Shown: in pieces, positions 17,377 through 25,314 of the stretch
Layout: every line of letters starts with the position of its first letter
Position numbering within the stretch: position 1 is the stretch's first letter
Assembly: GCA_019112625.1 (NCBI GenBank)
Contig: DXIW01000063.1
Coordinates: forward strand, 1 to 61,758
Direction of reading: 5' to 3'
Source: Candidatus Acutalibacter stercorigallinarum
GTDB taxonomy: Bacteria > Bacillota > Clostridia > Oscillospirales > Acutalibacteraceae
DNA length: 61,758 bases
Program-made: the position numbers and the translations under genes
Notes under the pieces: model-generated
Told to the model about the DNA's origin: nothing
The model's input: only the letters and a program-made list of their open reading frames with translations
Database searches by the model: none

Positions 17377-19170
17377 ATGAAGATCACCGACGATATTTTG
17401 TATGTAGGCGTAAACGACCACCAGGTGGACCTGTTCGAGGGGCAGTACGTGGTGCCCAACGGCATGTCCTACAACTCCTATGTGATCCGGGACGAGAAGA
17501 TCGCCGTAATGGACACGGTGGACGCCAAATTCACCCACGAGTGGCTGGACAACCTGGCCGGCGCCCTGGAGGGCAAAAAGCCCGACTACCTCATCGTGCA
17601 GCACATGGAGCCCGACCACGCCGCCAACATCCACAACTTTATGAAGGTCTACCCCGACACCACCGTGGTGGCCAATGTAAAGACCTTCGCCATGATCCAG
17701 AGCTTTTTCCGGGACTTGGACCTGGAGGGCAAAAAGCTGGAGGTGAAAAATGGCGACTCCCTGAGTTTGGGCCGCCACACCCTCACCTTTGTGTTCGCCC
17801 CCATGGTCCACTGGCCCGAGGTGATGGTCACCTATGACAGCACGGAGAAGGTGCTGTTCTCTGCCGACGGCTTCGGCAAGTTCGGGGCCCTGGACGTGGA
17901 GGAGGACTGGGACGACGAGGCCCGCCGGTACTACATCGGCATTGTGGGCAAGTACGGCGCCCAGGTGCAGAACCTCTTAAAGGCCGCCGCCACCCTGGAC
18001 ATCCAGACCATCTGCCCCCTGCACGGGCCGGTGCTCACCGAGAACCTGGGCCACTACCTGGAGAAGTACAACATCTGGTCCTCCTACGCGGTGGAGAGCG
18101 AGGGCGTGATGATCGCCTACACCTCCGTCTACGGCCACACCAAGAAGGCCGTGGAGGCGCTGGCCGCCAAGCTGCGGGAGAAGGGCTGCCCGGAGGTGGT
18201 GGTCTGCGACCTGGCCCGCATGGACATGGCCAAGGCGGTGGAGAACGCCTTCCGCTACGGCAAGCTGGTGCTGGCCACCACCACCTACAACTCCGAGATC
18301 TTCCCCTTTATGCGGGACTTCATCCAGCACCTCACCGAGCGCAACTACCAGAAGCGCACTGTGGGCCTCATCGAGAACGGCAGCTGGGCCCCCATGGCCG
18401 CCAAGGTGATGAAGAAGATGCTGGAGGGCTGCAAGGACATCACCTGGCTGAACACCACGGTGAAGATCATGTCCTCCTTAAGCCAGGAGAACATGGACCA
18501 GCTGGAGGCCATGGCCGCCGAGCTGAGCACCGAGTATATCGCCCACTCCGCCGAGCGGGCCAACAAGAACGACCTGACCGCCCTGTTCAAGATCGGCTAC
18601 GGGCTGTACGTGGTCACCAGCAACGACGGGGAGAAGGACAACGGCCTTATCGTCAACACCGTGACCCAGCTCACCGACAACCCCAACCGGGTGGCGGTGA
18701 ACATCAACAAGGACAACTACTCCCACCACATCATCAAAAAGACCGGTGTGATGAACGTCAACGTCCTGTCGGTGGACGCGCCCTTCAGCGTGTTCGAGAA
18801 TTTCGGCTTCCAGAGCGGCCGCCAGGCGGACAAGTTTGCCGGCTGGAAGACCTACCGCTCCGATAACGGCCTGGTGTTCCTGCCCCAGTATATCAACGCT
18901 TTCCTGTCTTTGAAGGTGGAGCAATATGTGGACCTGGGTACCCACGGCATGTTCATCTGCACCGTGACCGAGGCCCGGGTGATGAGCGACAAGCCCACCA
19001 TGACCTACACCTACTACCAGGAGAACGTGAAGCCCAAGCCCCAGACCGAGGGAAAGAAGGGCTTTGTGTGCAAGATCTGCGGGTATATCTACGAGGGGGA
19101 CGTGCTGCCCGACGACTTCGTCTGCCCCCTGTGCAAGCACGGCGCCGCGGACTTTGAGCCCATCGGGTAA
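17377..19170 (+). CDS. Flavodiiron protein fused to flavin reductase and rubredoxin domains
   Basis: A 597-residue multi-domain redox protein. Residues 1-245 form a metallo-beta-lactamase-like diiron domain with HMEPDHAAN near residue 75. Residues 250-390 are flavodoxin-like (MIAYTSVYGHTKKAVE). Residues 410-550 resemble the flavin reductase fold. The C terminus is a rubredoxin with CKICGYIY near residue 564 and CPLC near 585. Such proteins reduce O2 or NO to water or N2O in anaerobes. Carrying both a flavin reductase and rubredoxin could let one chain take electrons from a nicotinamide donor, which is inferred. AAAGGAGA precedes the ATG at 17377. Confidence 0.88.
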   Translation: MKITDDILYVGVNDHQVDLFEGQYVVPNGMSYNSYVIRDEKIAVMDTVDAKFTHEWLDNLAGALEGKKPDYLIVQHMEPDHAANIHNFMKVYPDTTVVANVKTFAMIQSFFRDLDLEGKKLEVKNGDSLSLGRHTLTFVFAPMVHWPEVMVTYDSTEKVLFSADGFGKFGALDVEEDWDDEARRYYIGIVGKYGAQVQNLLKAAATLDIQTICPLHGPVLTENLGHYLEKYNIWSSYAVESEGVMIAYTSVYGHTKKAVEALAAKLREKGCPEVVVCDLARMDMAKAVENAFRYGKLVLATTTYNSEIFPFMRDFIQHLTERNYQKRTVGLIENGSWAPMAAKVMKKMLEGCKDITWLNTTVKIMSSLSQENMDQLEAMAAELSTEYIAHSAERANKNDLTALFKIGYGLYVVTSNDGEKDNGLIVNTVTQLTDNPNRVAVNINKDNYSHHIIKKTGVMNVNVLSVDAPFSVFENFGFQSGRQADKFAGWKTYRSDNGLVFLPQYINAFLSLKVEQYVDLGTHGMFICTVTEARVMSDKPTMTYTYYQENVKPKPQTEGKKGFVCKICGYIYEGDVLPDDFVCPLCKHGAADFEPIG

Positions 19171-19184
19171 AACAAAACAGGTGA

Positions 19185-19216
19185 CGCCGCCCGGCTGAAA
19201 AGCCGGGCGGCGTTTT
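19185..19216 (+). terminator. Rho-independent terminator
   Basis: A 12-bp GC-rich stem with a GAAA loop, followed by TTTT. It ends the flavodiiron gene. Confidence 0.85.
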
Positions 19217-19228
19217 CGCGCCTGCGCC

Positions 19229-19257
19229 TTGACAGGCCGGGCCGGGTGTGGTATGGT
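19229..19257 (+). promoter_or_regulatory. SigA-type promoter for the GNAT gene
   Basis: A perfect TTGACA (19229-19234), a 17-bp spacer and an extended -10 TGGTATGGT (-10 at 19252-19257), 21 bp before the start codon. Confidence 0.7.
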
Positions 19258-19278
19258 GGGCGAAAAGGAGGGATTGCC

Positions 19279-19734
19279 ATGGAGATCGTGAGCCTGCGGC
19301 CGGGGGACGCCCTGTGGGAGGCCGTGGCCGCCTGCGCGGAGGATTGTTCCTGGCGGGCGGGGAAGGGCCTGGCCCAGCAGATGCGGGAGGGGCGGTTCCA
19401 GGACTGGGAGCGGGTGTTCGCCCTGGCAGAGGGGACGGCCATCGCCGGGTACTGCGCCTTGGTGGAGGTGGACTGCCTGGACGTGCCCTACCGGCCCTTT
19501 ATCGGCTATGTGTTCGTAGGGGAGCCCTACCGGGGACAGCGCTGGAGCGAAAAGCTCATCCGGGCCGCCATGGCCTATGCCGGGGAGCTGGGCTGGCCCC
19601 GGGTCTACATCTGCACCGACCACGTGGGCCTGTACGAGAAGTACGGGTTCCGGAAGATCGACGAGGCCCCGGCCCCCTGGGACCCGGCAAAGACCGAGAC
19701 TATCTTCGTCCAGGAGACGGGAGCGGGAAACTAA
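19279..19734 (+). CDS. GNAT-family N-acetyltransferase
   Basis: A 151-residue single-domain GNAT. The conserved core is YVFVGEPYRGQRWSEKLIRAA (the acetyl-CoA pyrophosphate-binding loop) near residue 76, and the C-terminal motif is VGLYEKYGFRKID near residue 117. AAGGAGGG precedes the ATG at 19279. It is a single-gene unit with its own promoter and a shared bidirectional terminator downstream. The substrate is unknown. Confidence 0.85.
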   Translation: MEIVSLRPGDALWEAVAACAEDCSWRAGKGLAQQMREGRFQDWERVFALAEGTAIAGYCALVEVDCLDVPYRPFIGYVFVGEPYRGQRWSEKLIRAAMAYAGELGWPRVYICTDHVGLYEKYGFRKIDEAPAPWDPAKTETIFVQETGAGN

Positions 19735-19777
19735 GGAATAGGGAAGAGGTGATTTCCTCTCGCGGTGGGGCGATGGC

Positions 19778-19872
19778 GCCCGGCCCTCCCCGGCTCCGCC
19801 TGGGGCGGAGCCGGCTCACCCCTTTCGGGGGGGGGAGCCGCCGCGGCGTGCCGCGGCAGGGGAGGGCCGGGC
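19778..19872. repeat. Four-arm palindromic element 1 (outer stem with three hairpins)
   Basis: A 14-bp outer stem (19778-19791 with 19859-19872) encloses three directly abutting hairpins. These are 19792-19812 (9-bp stem GGCTCCGCC), 19813-19839 (interrupted stem closed by GGCTC/GAGCC) and 19840-19857 (8-bp stem GCCGCGGC). There is no coding sequence here. The same architecture with different arm sequences recurs at 22291, 34499 and 48698. Confidence 0.85.
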
Positions 19873-19904
19873 TGCCCGCCTCCCCCCGCGGATGGGAAAA
19901 CGTG

Positions 19905-19937
19905 AAAAAGGGACCGCCAACCAGGCGGTCCCTTTTT
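19905..19937. terminator. Bidirectional terminator
   Basis: A perfect 9-bp stem GGGACCGCC/GGCGGTCCC is flanked by A5 on the left and T5 on the right. It serves the GNAT gene on the plus strand and nfnB on the minus strand. Confidence 0.88.
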
Positions 19938-19947
19938 GTGCGCGGTG

Positions 19948-21336
19948 TTATTCCCCGGAGAGGGCTTTGTGGATGGCTTGGGCCGCGGTCTTGCCGGCGC
20001 CCATGGCCAAGATCACCGTGGCGGCGCCGGTGACGGCGTCACCCCCGGCGTAGACGTGCTCCCGGCTGGTGAGGCCCGTCTCCTCGTTGACGATGATGCC
20101 GCCCCACTTCTGGGTCTCCAGGCCCTTTGTGGTGGACTTGATCAGGGGGTTGGGGGAGGTGCCGATGGCCATGATGACGCAGTCCACGTCCAGGGTGAAC
20201 TCGCTGCCGGGCTTCTCCACGGGCCGGCGGCGGCCGGAGGCGTCGGGCTCGCCCAGCTCCATCTGGATGCACTCCATGCCGGAGACGAAGCCGTTCTCGT
20301 CCCCCAGGATGCGGGTGGGGTTGTTCAGCAGGTGGAACACGATGCCCTCCTCCTGGGCGTGCTCCACCTCCTCCGCCCGGGCGGGGAGCTCCGCCATGCT
20401 GCGGCGGTAGACGATGTACACCTCTTCCGCCCCCAGGCGCTTGGCGCACCGGGCGGCGTCCATGGCCACGTTGCCGCCGCCCACCACCGCCACCTTTTTG
20501 GCGTGCTGGATGGGGGTGTCGCTGCCCTCCCGGTAGGCCTTCATCAGGTTGACCCGGGTGAGGAACTCGTTGGCGGAGTACACGCCCTTCAGGTTCTCCC
20601 CGGGGATGTTCATAAACCGGGGCAGGCCCGCGCCGGAGCCGATGAACACGGCCTCGAAGCCCTGCTCCAGCAGCTCGTCGATGGACAGCACCCGGCCGAT
20701 GACCATGTTGGTCTCCACCTTGACGCCCAGGGCCTTCAGGCCGTCGATCTCCTTCTGGACGATGGCCTTGGGCAGCCGGAACTCGGGGATGCCGTAGACC
20801 AGCACGCCGCCGGCGGTGTGCAGGGCCTCAAACACGGTGACATCGTAGCCCTTTTTGGCCAGGTCCCCGGCACAGGTGAGCCCTGCCGGGCCGGAGCCCA
20901 CCACCGCCACCTTGTGGCCGTTGGGGGCGGGCTTCTGGGGGGCACCGCAGGTGTGGGCGTTGTGCCAGTCCGCCACAAAGCGCTCCAGGCGGCCGATGGC
21001 CACTGGCTCCCCCTTGATGCCCCGGACGCACTTCTGCTCGCACTGGCTCTCCTGGGGGCACACCCGGCCGCACACCGCGGGCAGGGAGGAGGACTGGGTG
21101 ATGATCTGGTAGGCGGCCTCGAAATCGCCTGCGGCCACCTGCTGGATAAAGGCGGGGATGCGGATATTCACCGGGCAGCCGGCGACGCAGGGCATGTTTT
21201 TGCAGTTGAGGCACCGCTGGGCCTCGTCCATGGCTTGCTCCTGGGTATAGCCCAGGGCCACCTCGTCAAAGTTCTTGTTGCGCACCTCCGGGGCCTGGGA
21301 GGGCATCTCGTTCTTTTTCAAGCTCATGTTGGGCAT
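19948..21336 (-). CDS. nfnB: NfnB-type NADPH-dependent oxidoreductase (GltD/glutamate synthase small-subunit family)
   Basis: A 462-residue flavoprotein. The N-terminal iron-sulfur part has CLNCKNMPCVAGCP near residue 45 and a CGRVCPQESQCEQKC cluster. It is followed by an FAD motif VAVVGSGPAGL near residue 142 and an NADPH motif VAVVGGGNVAMDAAR near residue 285. Such proteins are often annotated as NADPH glutamate synthase. Because it directly follows an NfnA-like partner, the better reading is the large subunit of ferredoxin:NADP+ transhydrogenase, which couples NADH and reduced ferredoxin to NADPH by electron bifurcation. AAGGAGG precedes the start, 1 nt after the nfnA stop. Confidence 0.85.
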   Translation of the reverse strand: MPNMSLKKNEMPSQAPEVRNKNFDEVALGYTQEQAMDEAQRCLNCKNMPCVAGCPVNIRIPAFIQQVAAGDFEAAYQIITQSSSLPAVCGRVCPQESQCEQKCVRGIKGEPVAIGRLERFVADWHNAHTCGAPQKPAPNGHKVAVVGSGPAGLTCAGDLAKKGYDVTVFEALHTAGGVLVYGIPEFRLPKAIVQKEIDGLKALGVKVETNMVIGRVLSIDELLEQGFEAVFIGSGAGLPRFMNIPGENLKGVYSANEFLTRVNLMKAYREGSDTPIQHAKKVAVVGGGNVAMDAARCAKRLGAEEVYIVYRRSMAELPARAEEVEHAQEEGIVFHLLNNPTRILGDENGFVSGMECIQMELGEPDASGRRRPVEKPGSEFTLDVDCVIMAIGTSPNPLIKSTTKGLETQKWGGIIVNEETGLTSREHVYAGGDAVTGAATVILAMGAGKTAAQAIHKALSGE

Positions 21337-21337
21337 C

Positions 21338-22180
21338 TCACTGCACCTCCTTGTGGAACAGGTTGCAGGCCGCGTCGTAGGCGTGGCGCTCGAAGGGCCG
21401 GTACATGGTGTTGCGGGCCATGGCCTCGTCGAAGTCCACCTCAAAGCCGTCGAAGTCCGGGCCGTCCACACAGGCGAACTTGGTCTTGCCGCCCACGGTA
21501 AGGCGGCAGCCGCCGCACATGCCTGTGCCGTCGATCATAATAGGGTTCATGCTCACCACGGTCTTGATGTTGTGCTGTTTGGTGAGCTGGGTGACGAATT
21601 TCATCATCACCAGGGGGCCGATGGCGATGACCTCGTCGTACTGCTCCCCGGCGTCAATAAGCCGCTCTAAGGCGTTGGTGACCAGGCCCTTCTCCCCGTA
21701 GGAGCCGTCGTCGGTCATGACCACCAGCTTGTCGCTGGCGGCTTTGAACTCCTCCTCCAGGATCACCAGGTCCTTGCTGCGGAACCCCACGATGGCGTGG
21801 ACCTCCGCTCCCAGCTGGTGCAGCTTTTTGGCGATGGGGTAGGCGATGGCGCAGCCCACGCCGCCGCCCACCACGGCCACTTTCTTCAGGCCCTCCACCT
21901 CGGAGGGGCGGCCCAGGGGGCCGACGAAGTCGTGGAGGCTGTCGCCCGCCTCCAGGTGGTTGAGCAGCTCGGTGGTGGCGCCCACGATCTGGAAGATGAT
22001 GGTGACGGTGCCCTGCTCCCGGTCGAAGTCCGCGATGGTGAGGGGGATGCGCTCCCCGTCCTCGTGGACCCGGAGGATGATGAACTGGCCGGGCTCCGCC
22101 TTTCTGGCGATGTGGGGAGCGTCGATGACCATCCGGGTGACGGTGGGGTTGAGAGGCTCCTTTTTCAATATGAGATACAT
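21338..22180 (-). CDS. nfnA: NfnA-type ferredoxin-NADP reductase subunit
   Basis: A 280-residue FAD and NAD-binding reductase of the dihydroorotate dehydrogenase electron-transfer type. An FAD-binding barrel (about 1-95) comes first. The NAD-binding domain begins VAVVGGGVGCAIAYPIAKKL near residue 101, and the C-terminal [2Fe-2S] site lies in GMCGGCRLTVGG with a further C. The ATG at 22180 was preferred over 22186 because AGGAG lies 9 nt upstream instead of 3. It forms an operon with nfnB and is the NADH-side subunit by family knowledge. Confidence 0.85.
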   Translation of the reverse strand: MYLILKKEPLNPTVTRMVIDAPHIARKAEPGQFIILRVHEDGERIPLTIADFDREQGTVTIIFQIVGATTELLNHLEAGDSLHDFVGPLGRPSEVEGLKKVAVVGGGVGCAIAYPIAKKLHQLGAEVHAIVGFRSKDLVILEEEFKAASDKLVVMTDDGSYGEKGLVTNALERLIDAGEQYDEVIAIGPLVMMKFVTQLTKQHNIKTVVSMNPIMIDGTGMCGGCRLTVGGKTKFACVDGPDFDGFEVDFDEAMARNTMYRPFERHAYDAACNLFHKEVQ

Positions 22181-22233
22181 AGACATTCGCTCCTTTGCGG
22201 CGAAAGTGGGATCTTTTTCGCGTCGTCCTGTCT

Positions 22234-22262
22234 ATTATAGCAATCCTTGCGCCAGAAAGCAA
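22234..22262 (-). promoter_or_regulatory. SigA-type promoter for nfnA-nfnB
   Basis: On the minus strand: TTGCTT (22257-22262), a 17-bp spacer, and the extended -10 TGCTATAAT (-10 at 22234-22239). It lies about 50 bp upstream of nfnA. Confidence 0.7.
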
Positions 22263-22290
22263 CGGGGAAATCTTATCCTACCAGGCATGC

Positions 22291-22404
22291 GGCCGCCCTC
22301 CTGCCCCGGCCCGGGGGCCGGGGCAGGGCAAGGGCCCAGGGGGGCAGGCCGAGCCTGCCCCCCCTGGGCCCTTGGATTTTTCCCGAGGGAAAAATCGGGC
22401 GGCC
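22291..22404. repeat. Four-arm palindromic element 2
   Basis: An outer stem GGCCGCCC/GGGCGGCC (22291-22298 with 22397-22404) encloses three hairpins in direct contact. Arm 1 is about 22299-22328. Arm 2 is 22329-22374, a 21-bp stem with one bulge and a CGA loop. Arm 3 is 22375-22396, a 10-bp stem GATTTTTCCC with a 2-nt GA turn. It lies 13 bp past the spoIIE stop and may stabilise or end that transcript. Confidence 0.85.
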
Positions 22405-22416
22405 ACTGCTGCGGCC

Positions 22417-24771
22417 CTATACCAGCACCAGCACCAGGGCGGTCACGTCGTCCTCATGGCCGTCGCTGCGGCGCTTTTTGGCCTCGTCGGTAATGCGCTG
22501 GGCAAAGGCGTTGGGGTTCTCCCCCTCGTCCCAGTCCGCCACCAGGTCCGCCAGCCACTCGTGGCCCGCGGCCACCACCCCATCGGACACCAGCACCACC
22601 ACGTCGCCGGGGCCCAGGTCCCGCTGGCAGCTGGCGAACTCCACCCCCGGGAGGATGCCCAGGGGCACGCTGGAGGCCTCCAGCACCTCGGTGCGGCGGC
22701 CCCGGCGCAGGATGGTACAGGCAGCCCCCGCCTTGCGGAACTGGGCCTCCCCGGTGAACAGGTCGATGCAGGCCAGGTCCAGGGTGGCCAGGGACTCGTC
22801 CCCCGACTTGGCCATAAGGGCGGCGTTGATGGTCTGCAGCATACTGTCGAAGCCGATGCCTGCCTTCAGCAGGCTCTCCGCCATGGCGGAGGTCATGGCC
22901 CCGTCCACCGCGGCCCGGCCCCCGGTGCCCATGCCGTCGCTGAGCACGGCGATGAGCCTGCCGCAGCCGTCGGCGAACACGCTGGCGCTGTCCCCGCAGA
23001 AGGTGCCGTTCCCCGCGCTGCTCTGGGAGAAGCCCCGGCCCACCTCCAGGGCGGGGCGCTGGCACATCTGGATGCGGCAGCGGTCCTGGGAGACGCTGAC
23101 GCAGGGGGGCGAGAACATCCTGCCGCAGGCCGCGGAGACCTCCCGGGTGAAGGTGCCCCGGTTCAGGCGCTTCTGGCGCTCCCGCTCAATCTCCGCTTCC
23201 ATGGTCATGCGGCCGAATCGGTCGATGCGGCAGCACACCTCTAAGGGGGTGATGCCGTTGTCCCGGAGCACGTCCGCCACCCGCTGGGCGGCCTCCTCGT
23301 CAAACTGCTGGTACAGGGAGAACTCCCCGGCCATCTCGTCCAAAATGCCGGCGGTGGTCTTGAAGTGCTCCTCCACCACCTCCCGGATCTGGGCGGCCCG
23401 GAGCTCGGCGGCCTCCTTCATCAGGTAGCGGTTGTAATTCTTGTTGAGCTCGTCCCGCATCTCCCCAGCCCTGCCGCAGCGCTCTACAAAGGCCTTGGTG
23501 AAGTCCCCGGTCTCCACCTTCCCCTTCGCCTTGAGGGGGCCGGCCAGCTGGGAGAAGTTTTCCAAAGTCTCCGCCTTGTGCTTCCGCCAGCAGGCAGCGC
23601 TCATGCCGCAGCCGGCGCAGATGGCCTCCGCGGAGCGGTCGTACACCCCCTGGAGGCTGGGGGCGCACAGGGCGCTGAGCTTCTGGGAGATCTCCTCCAC
23701 CGAGGCGTGGACATTTGTGAGGGCTTGGGCGGCGTATTTCAGCCGCATGACGATGTTCCCCCGCAGGGCACCGCCGCTGAGGGAGTCCCGCCGCAGGCCG
23801 AAGGCCTCGGTGAGCCAGCGGCTTTTGGGCAGCAGCATGTACGCCACGGTGGCCGCCGCCACCTCGATGGCGCCGGTGACCAGCCGTGTGTCCCCCGAGC
23901 CCACCTGGAGGGAGGCCACCCCGTGGGACACGATAAAGGCCACCGCTGCCGCCGCCTTGCCCATGGGGGCGAACACCCCGGCCATGAGCCCGCCCAGGCC
24001 GTAGGCCCCGGAGAGGTAGGAGAGCCCCGCGGTGGACAGCCCCTGGACCACCCCGGCGGTGACCCCTGCCACCGCGCCGCCGCTGATACCCCCGGCCCTG
24101 GCGCAGGTGATGACCAAGAGCACCATGAGTATCCGGCCCAGGGACACGCCGGAGAGGCTCACCTGGGAGAAGGCCAGCACCAGGATGGCCACTGTCACAG
24201 TGAGGGCGGCCACGTCACCTCCCTCTAGGGGCGCCTGGAGCAGGGTGCGGCCGGACTTCCGATCCGGGCCCAGGAACAGCCCCGCCGTGCGGGTGAGGAA
24301 ATAGGCGCACCCCGCCCCCAAAAAGGATTCCGCCAGGTACAGGGCCGCTGTGTAGGACATGGAGCCGTTGAGGAACACCATGGTCATACCCGTGAGGAAT
24401 AGGGGCAAAAACGCCACCGCCGGGGCGTAGAGGGGGTGGGTATTCACCCCGCGTAGCTCGGAGAGGGACCACCGGATGGCCGCCACTGCGATAAGGGCCG
24501 CCTCGTAACGGATGGGCACGTAGACCGGGGAGGGGAACAGGTACCCCAAAAACGCCCCCAGCACCGCAGCCCACAGCCCGCCCCGGGGGGCTGCCGCCGC
24601 CACCGCAATCCCAAAGGGGGCGTATCGGCCAAATACCAATCCTCTGGCGCACAACAGCCCTGTGAGAAAGCTGGCCCCTGCCACCAGGGCCTTGCGGGCA
24701 TAGGTCGTGTGCAGCGCTTCCCCCGCTTGCTGCAAAAATCGACGAACTCTGGAACCTTCCACCAAAAACAC
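22417..24771 (-). CDS. spoIIE: Stage II sporulation protein E (PP2C phosphatase)
   Basis: A 784-residue protein. An N-terminal region of about ten membrane segments (about 30-330) precedes a regulatory linker and a C-terminal PP2C-type serine phosphatase domain (about 590-784) with DGMGTGGRAAVDGAM and VLVSDGVVAAG. SpoIIE dephosphorylates SpoIIAA and so activates SigF in the forespore; it also localises to the polar septum. The start is taken as GTG at 24771. TTG 24765 or GTG 24762 are alternatives, since AGAAGG at 24774-24779 is close. The upstream region has a -10 and possible Spo0A boxes. Confidence 0.93.
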   Translation of the reverse strand: MFLVEGSRVRRFLQQAGEALHTTYARKALVAGASFLTGLLCARGLVFGRYAPFGIAVAAAAPRGGLWAAVLGAFLGYLFPSPVYVPIRYEAALIAVAAIRWSLSELRGVNTHPLYAPAVAFLPLFLTGMTMVFLNGSMSYTAALYLAESFLGAGCAYFLTRTAGLFLGPDRKSGRTLLQAPLEGGDVAALTVTVAILVLAFSQVSLSGVSLGRILMVLLVITCARAGGISGGAVAGVTAGVVQGLSTAGLSYLSGAYGLGGLMAGVFAPMGKAAAAVAFIVSHGVASLQVGSGDTRLVTGAIEVAAATVAYMLLPKSRWLTEAFGLRRDSLSGGALRGNIVMRLKYAAQALTNVHASVEEISQKLSALCAPSLQGVYDRSAEAICAGCGMSAACWRKHKAETLENFSQLAGPLKAKGKVETGDFTKAFVERCGRAGEMRDELNKNYNRYLMKEAAELRAAQIREVVEEHFKTTAGILDEMAGEFSLYQQFDEEAAQRVADVLRDNGITPLEVCCRIDRFGRMTMEAEIERERQKRLNRGTFTREVSAACGRMFSPPCVSVSQDRCRIQMCQRPALEVGRGFSQSSAGNGTFCGDSASVFADGCGRLIAVLSDGMGTGGRAAVDGAMTSAMAESLLKAGIGFDSMLQTINAALMAKSGDESLATLDLACIDLFTGEAQFRKAGAACTILRRGRRTEVLEASSVPLGILPGVEFASCQRDLGPGDVVVLVSDGVVAAGHEWLADLVADWDEGENPNAFAQRITDEAKKRRSDGHEDDVTALVLVLV

Positions 24772-24818
24772 CGCCTTCTGTCAAATTATGGGAAACCTAT
24801 CGGGAGGCTCGTTCCCTC

Positions 24819-24874
24819 ATTATAGGGAAGGTGCGGCGCTTTTTCTGTCGCTTGCAAGGTGAGATTTCCTGTCG
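24819..24874 (-). promoter_or_regulatory. Candidate spoIIE promoter with possible Spo0A boxes
   Basis: A minus-strand TATAAT (24819-24824) lies about 50 bp before spoIIE and lacks a good -35 at 17 bp. TGTCG-type half boxes occur at 24846-24850 and 24870-24874, and a better Spo0A-like TGTCAAA at 24779-24785. In Bacillus spoIIE uses a SigA promoter activated by Spo0A~P. This is suggestive only. The remaining 24875-24985 shows nothing else clear. Confidence 0.35.
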
Positions 24875-24988
24875 TGTTATTCGGGTTTCCCCGGCTTTTC
24901 CGGCTTTGGGAGGGCTTCGGCCCAGCTCCTGCCGGAATAAAGTTATGTAAATTTAATTATGGTAATTAAGGTCCCGCCCAAATTGGGT

Positions 24989-25017
24989 TTGACTTTTTTC
25001 CCCGGGAGGCATATAAT
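24989..25017 (+). promoter_or_regulatory. SigA-type promoter of the T-box transcript
   Basis: TTGACT (24989-24994), a 17-bp spacer and a perfect TATAAT (25012-25017), just ahead of the T-box leader. Confidence 0.85.
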
Positions 25018-25029
25018 AGACGAAAAGAA

Positions 25030-25277
25030 TGAAAACCGAAGAACGGGAGAAGTACCGGGGGAGCCTTTCCTCACAGCGAGCCGCGGCAGGTGGGAGCGCG
25101 GCAGGAAGACCACTTGGGAATGGACCCGGGAGGGCGTGCCGGAACAGGGGAGACCCCCAGTATGGCCGACGTGGTCCCGCGTTAAGGGAGAGAGTCGGGT
25201 CGGGCCCATGCCCGGCCAAGTTGGGTGGTACCGCAGGCCTGTGTTGTCCTGTCCCATGGTTGGGGCGGGATTTTTTT
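25030..25277 (+). promoter_or_regulatory. T-box riboswitch, tryptophan-type specifier
   Basis: A 5' leader with the conserved T-box sequence TGGGTGGTACCGC (25222-25234). It is followed by a terminator: stem CCTGTCCC (25248-25255) with GGGGCGGG (25262-25269) including two G-U pairs, then T7. Upstream, stem I sequences AGCGAGC and GGTGGGAG are recognisable. The specifier region GGGAATGGACCC places TGG (Trp) at 25121-25123. Uncharged tRNA-Trp should pair with both sites and favour read-through into the aminotransferase and trpS. The trpS gene downstream agrees with a Trp specifier. Confidence 0.88.
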
Positions 25278-25314
25278 ATTTTCCAAACCCATTACGAAAA
25301 AGGAGCTGTGCCCT

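Noticed and set aside
19936-21501. 521-codon plus-strand frame opposite nfnB
   Set aside because: Antisense shadow typical of GC-rich DNA, rich in G, A, H and L; the minus-strand product has full FAD, NADPH and cysteine motifs.
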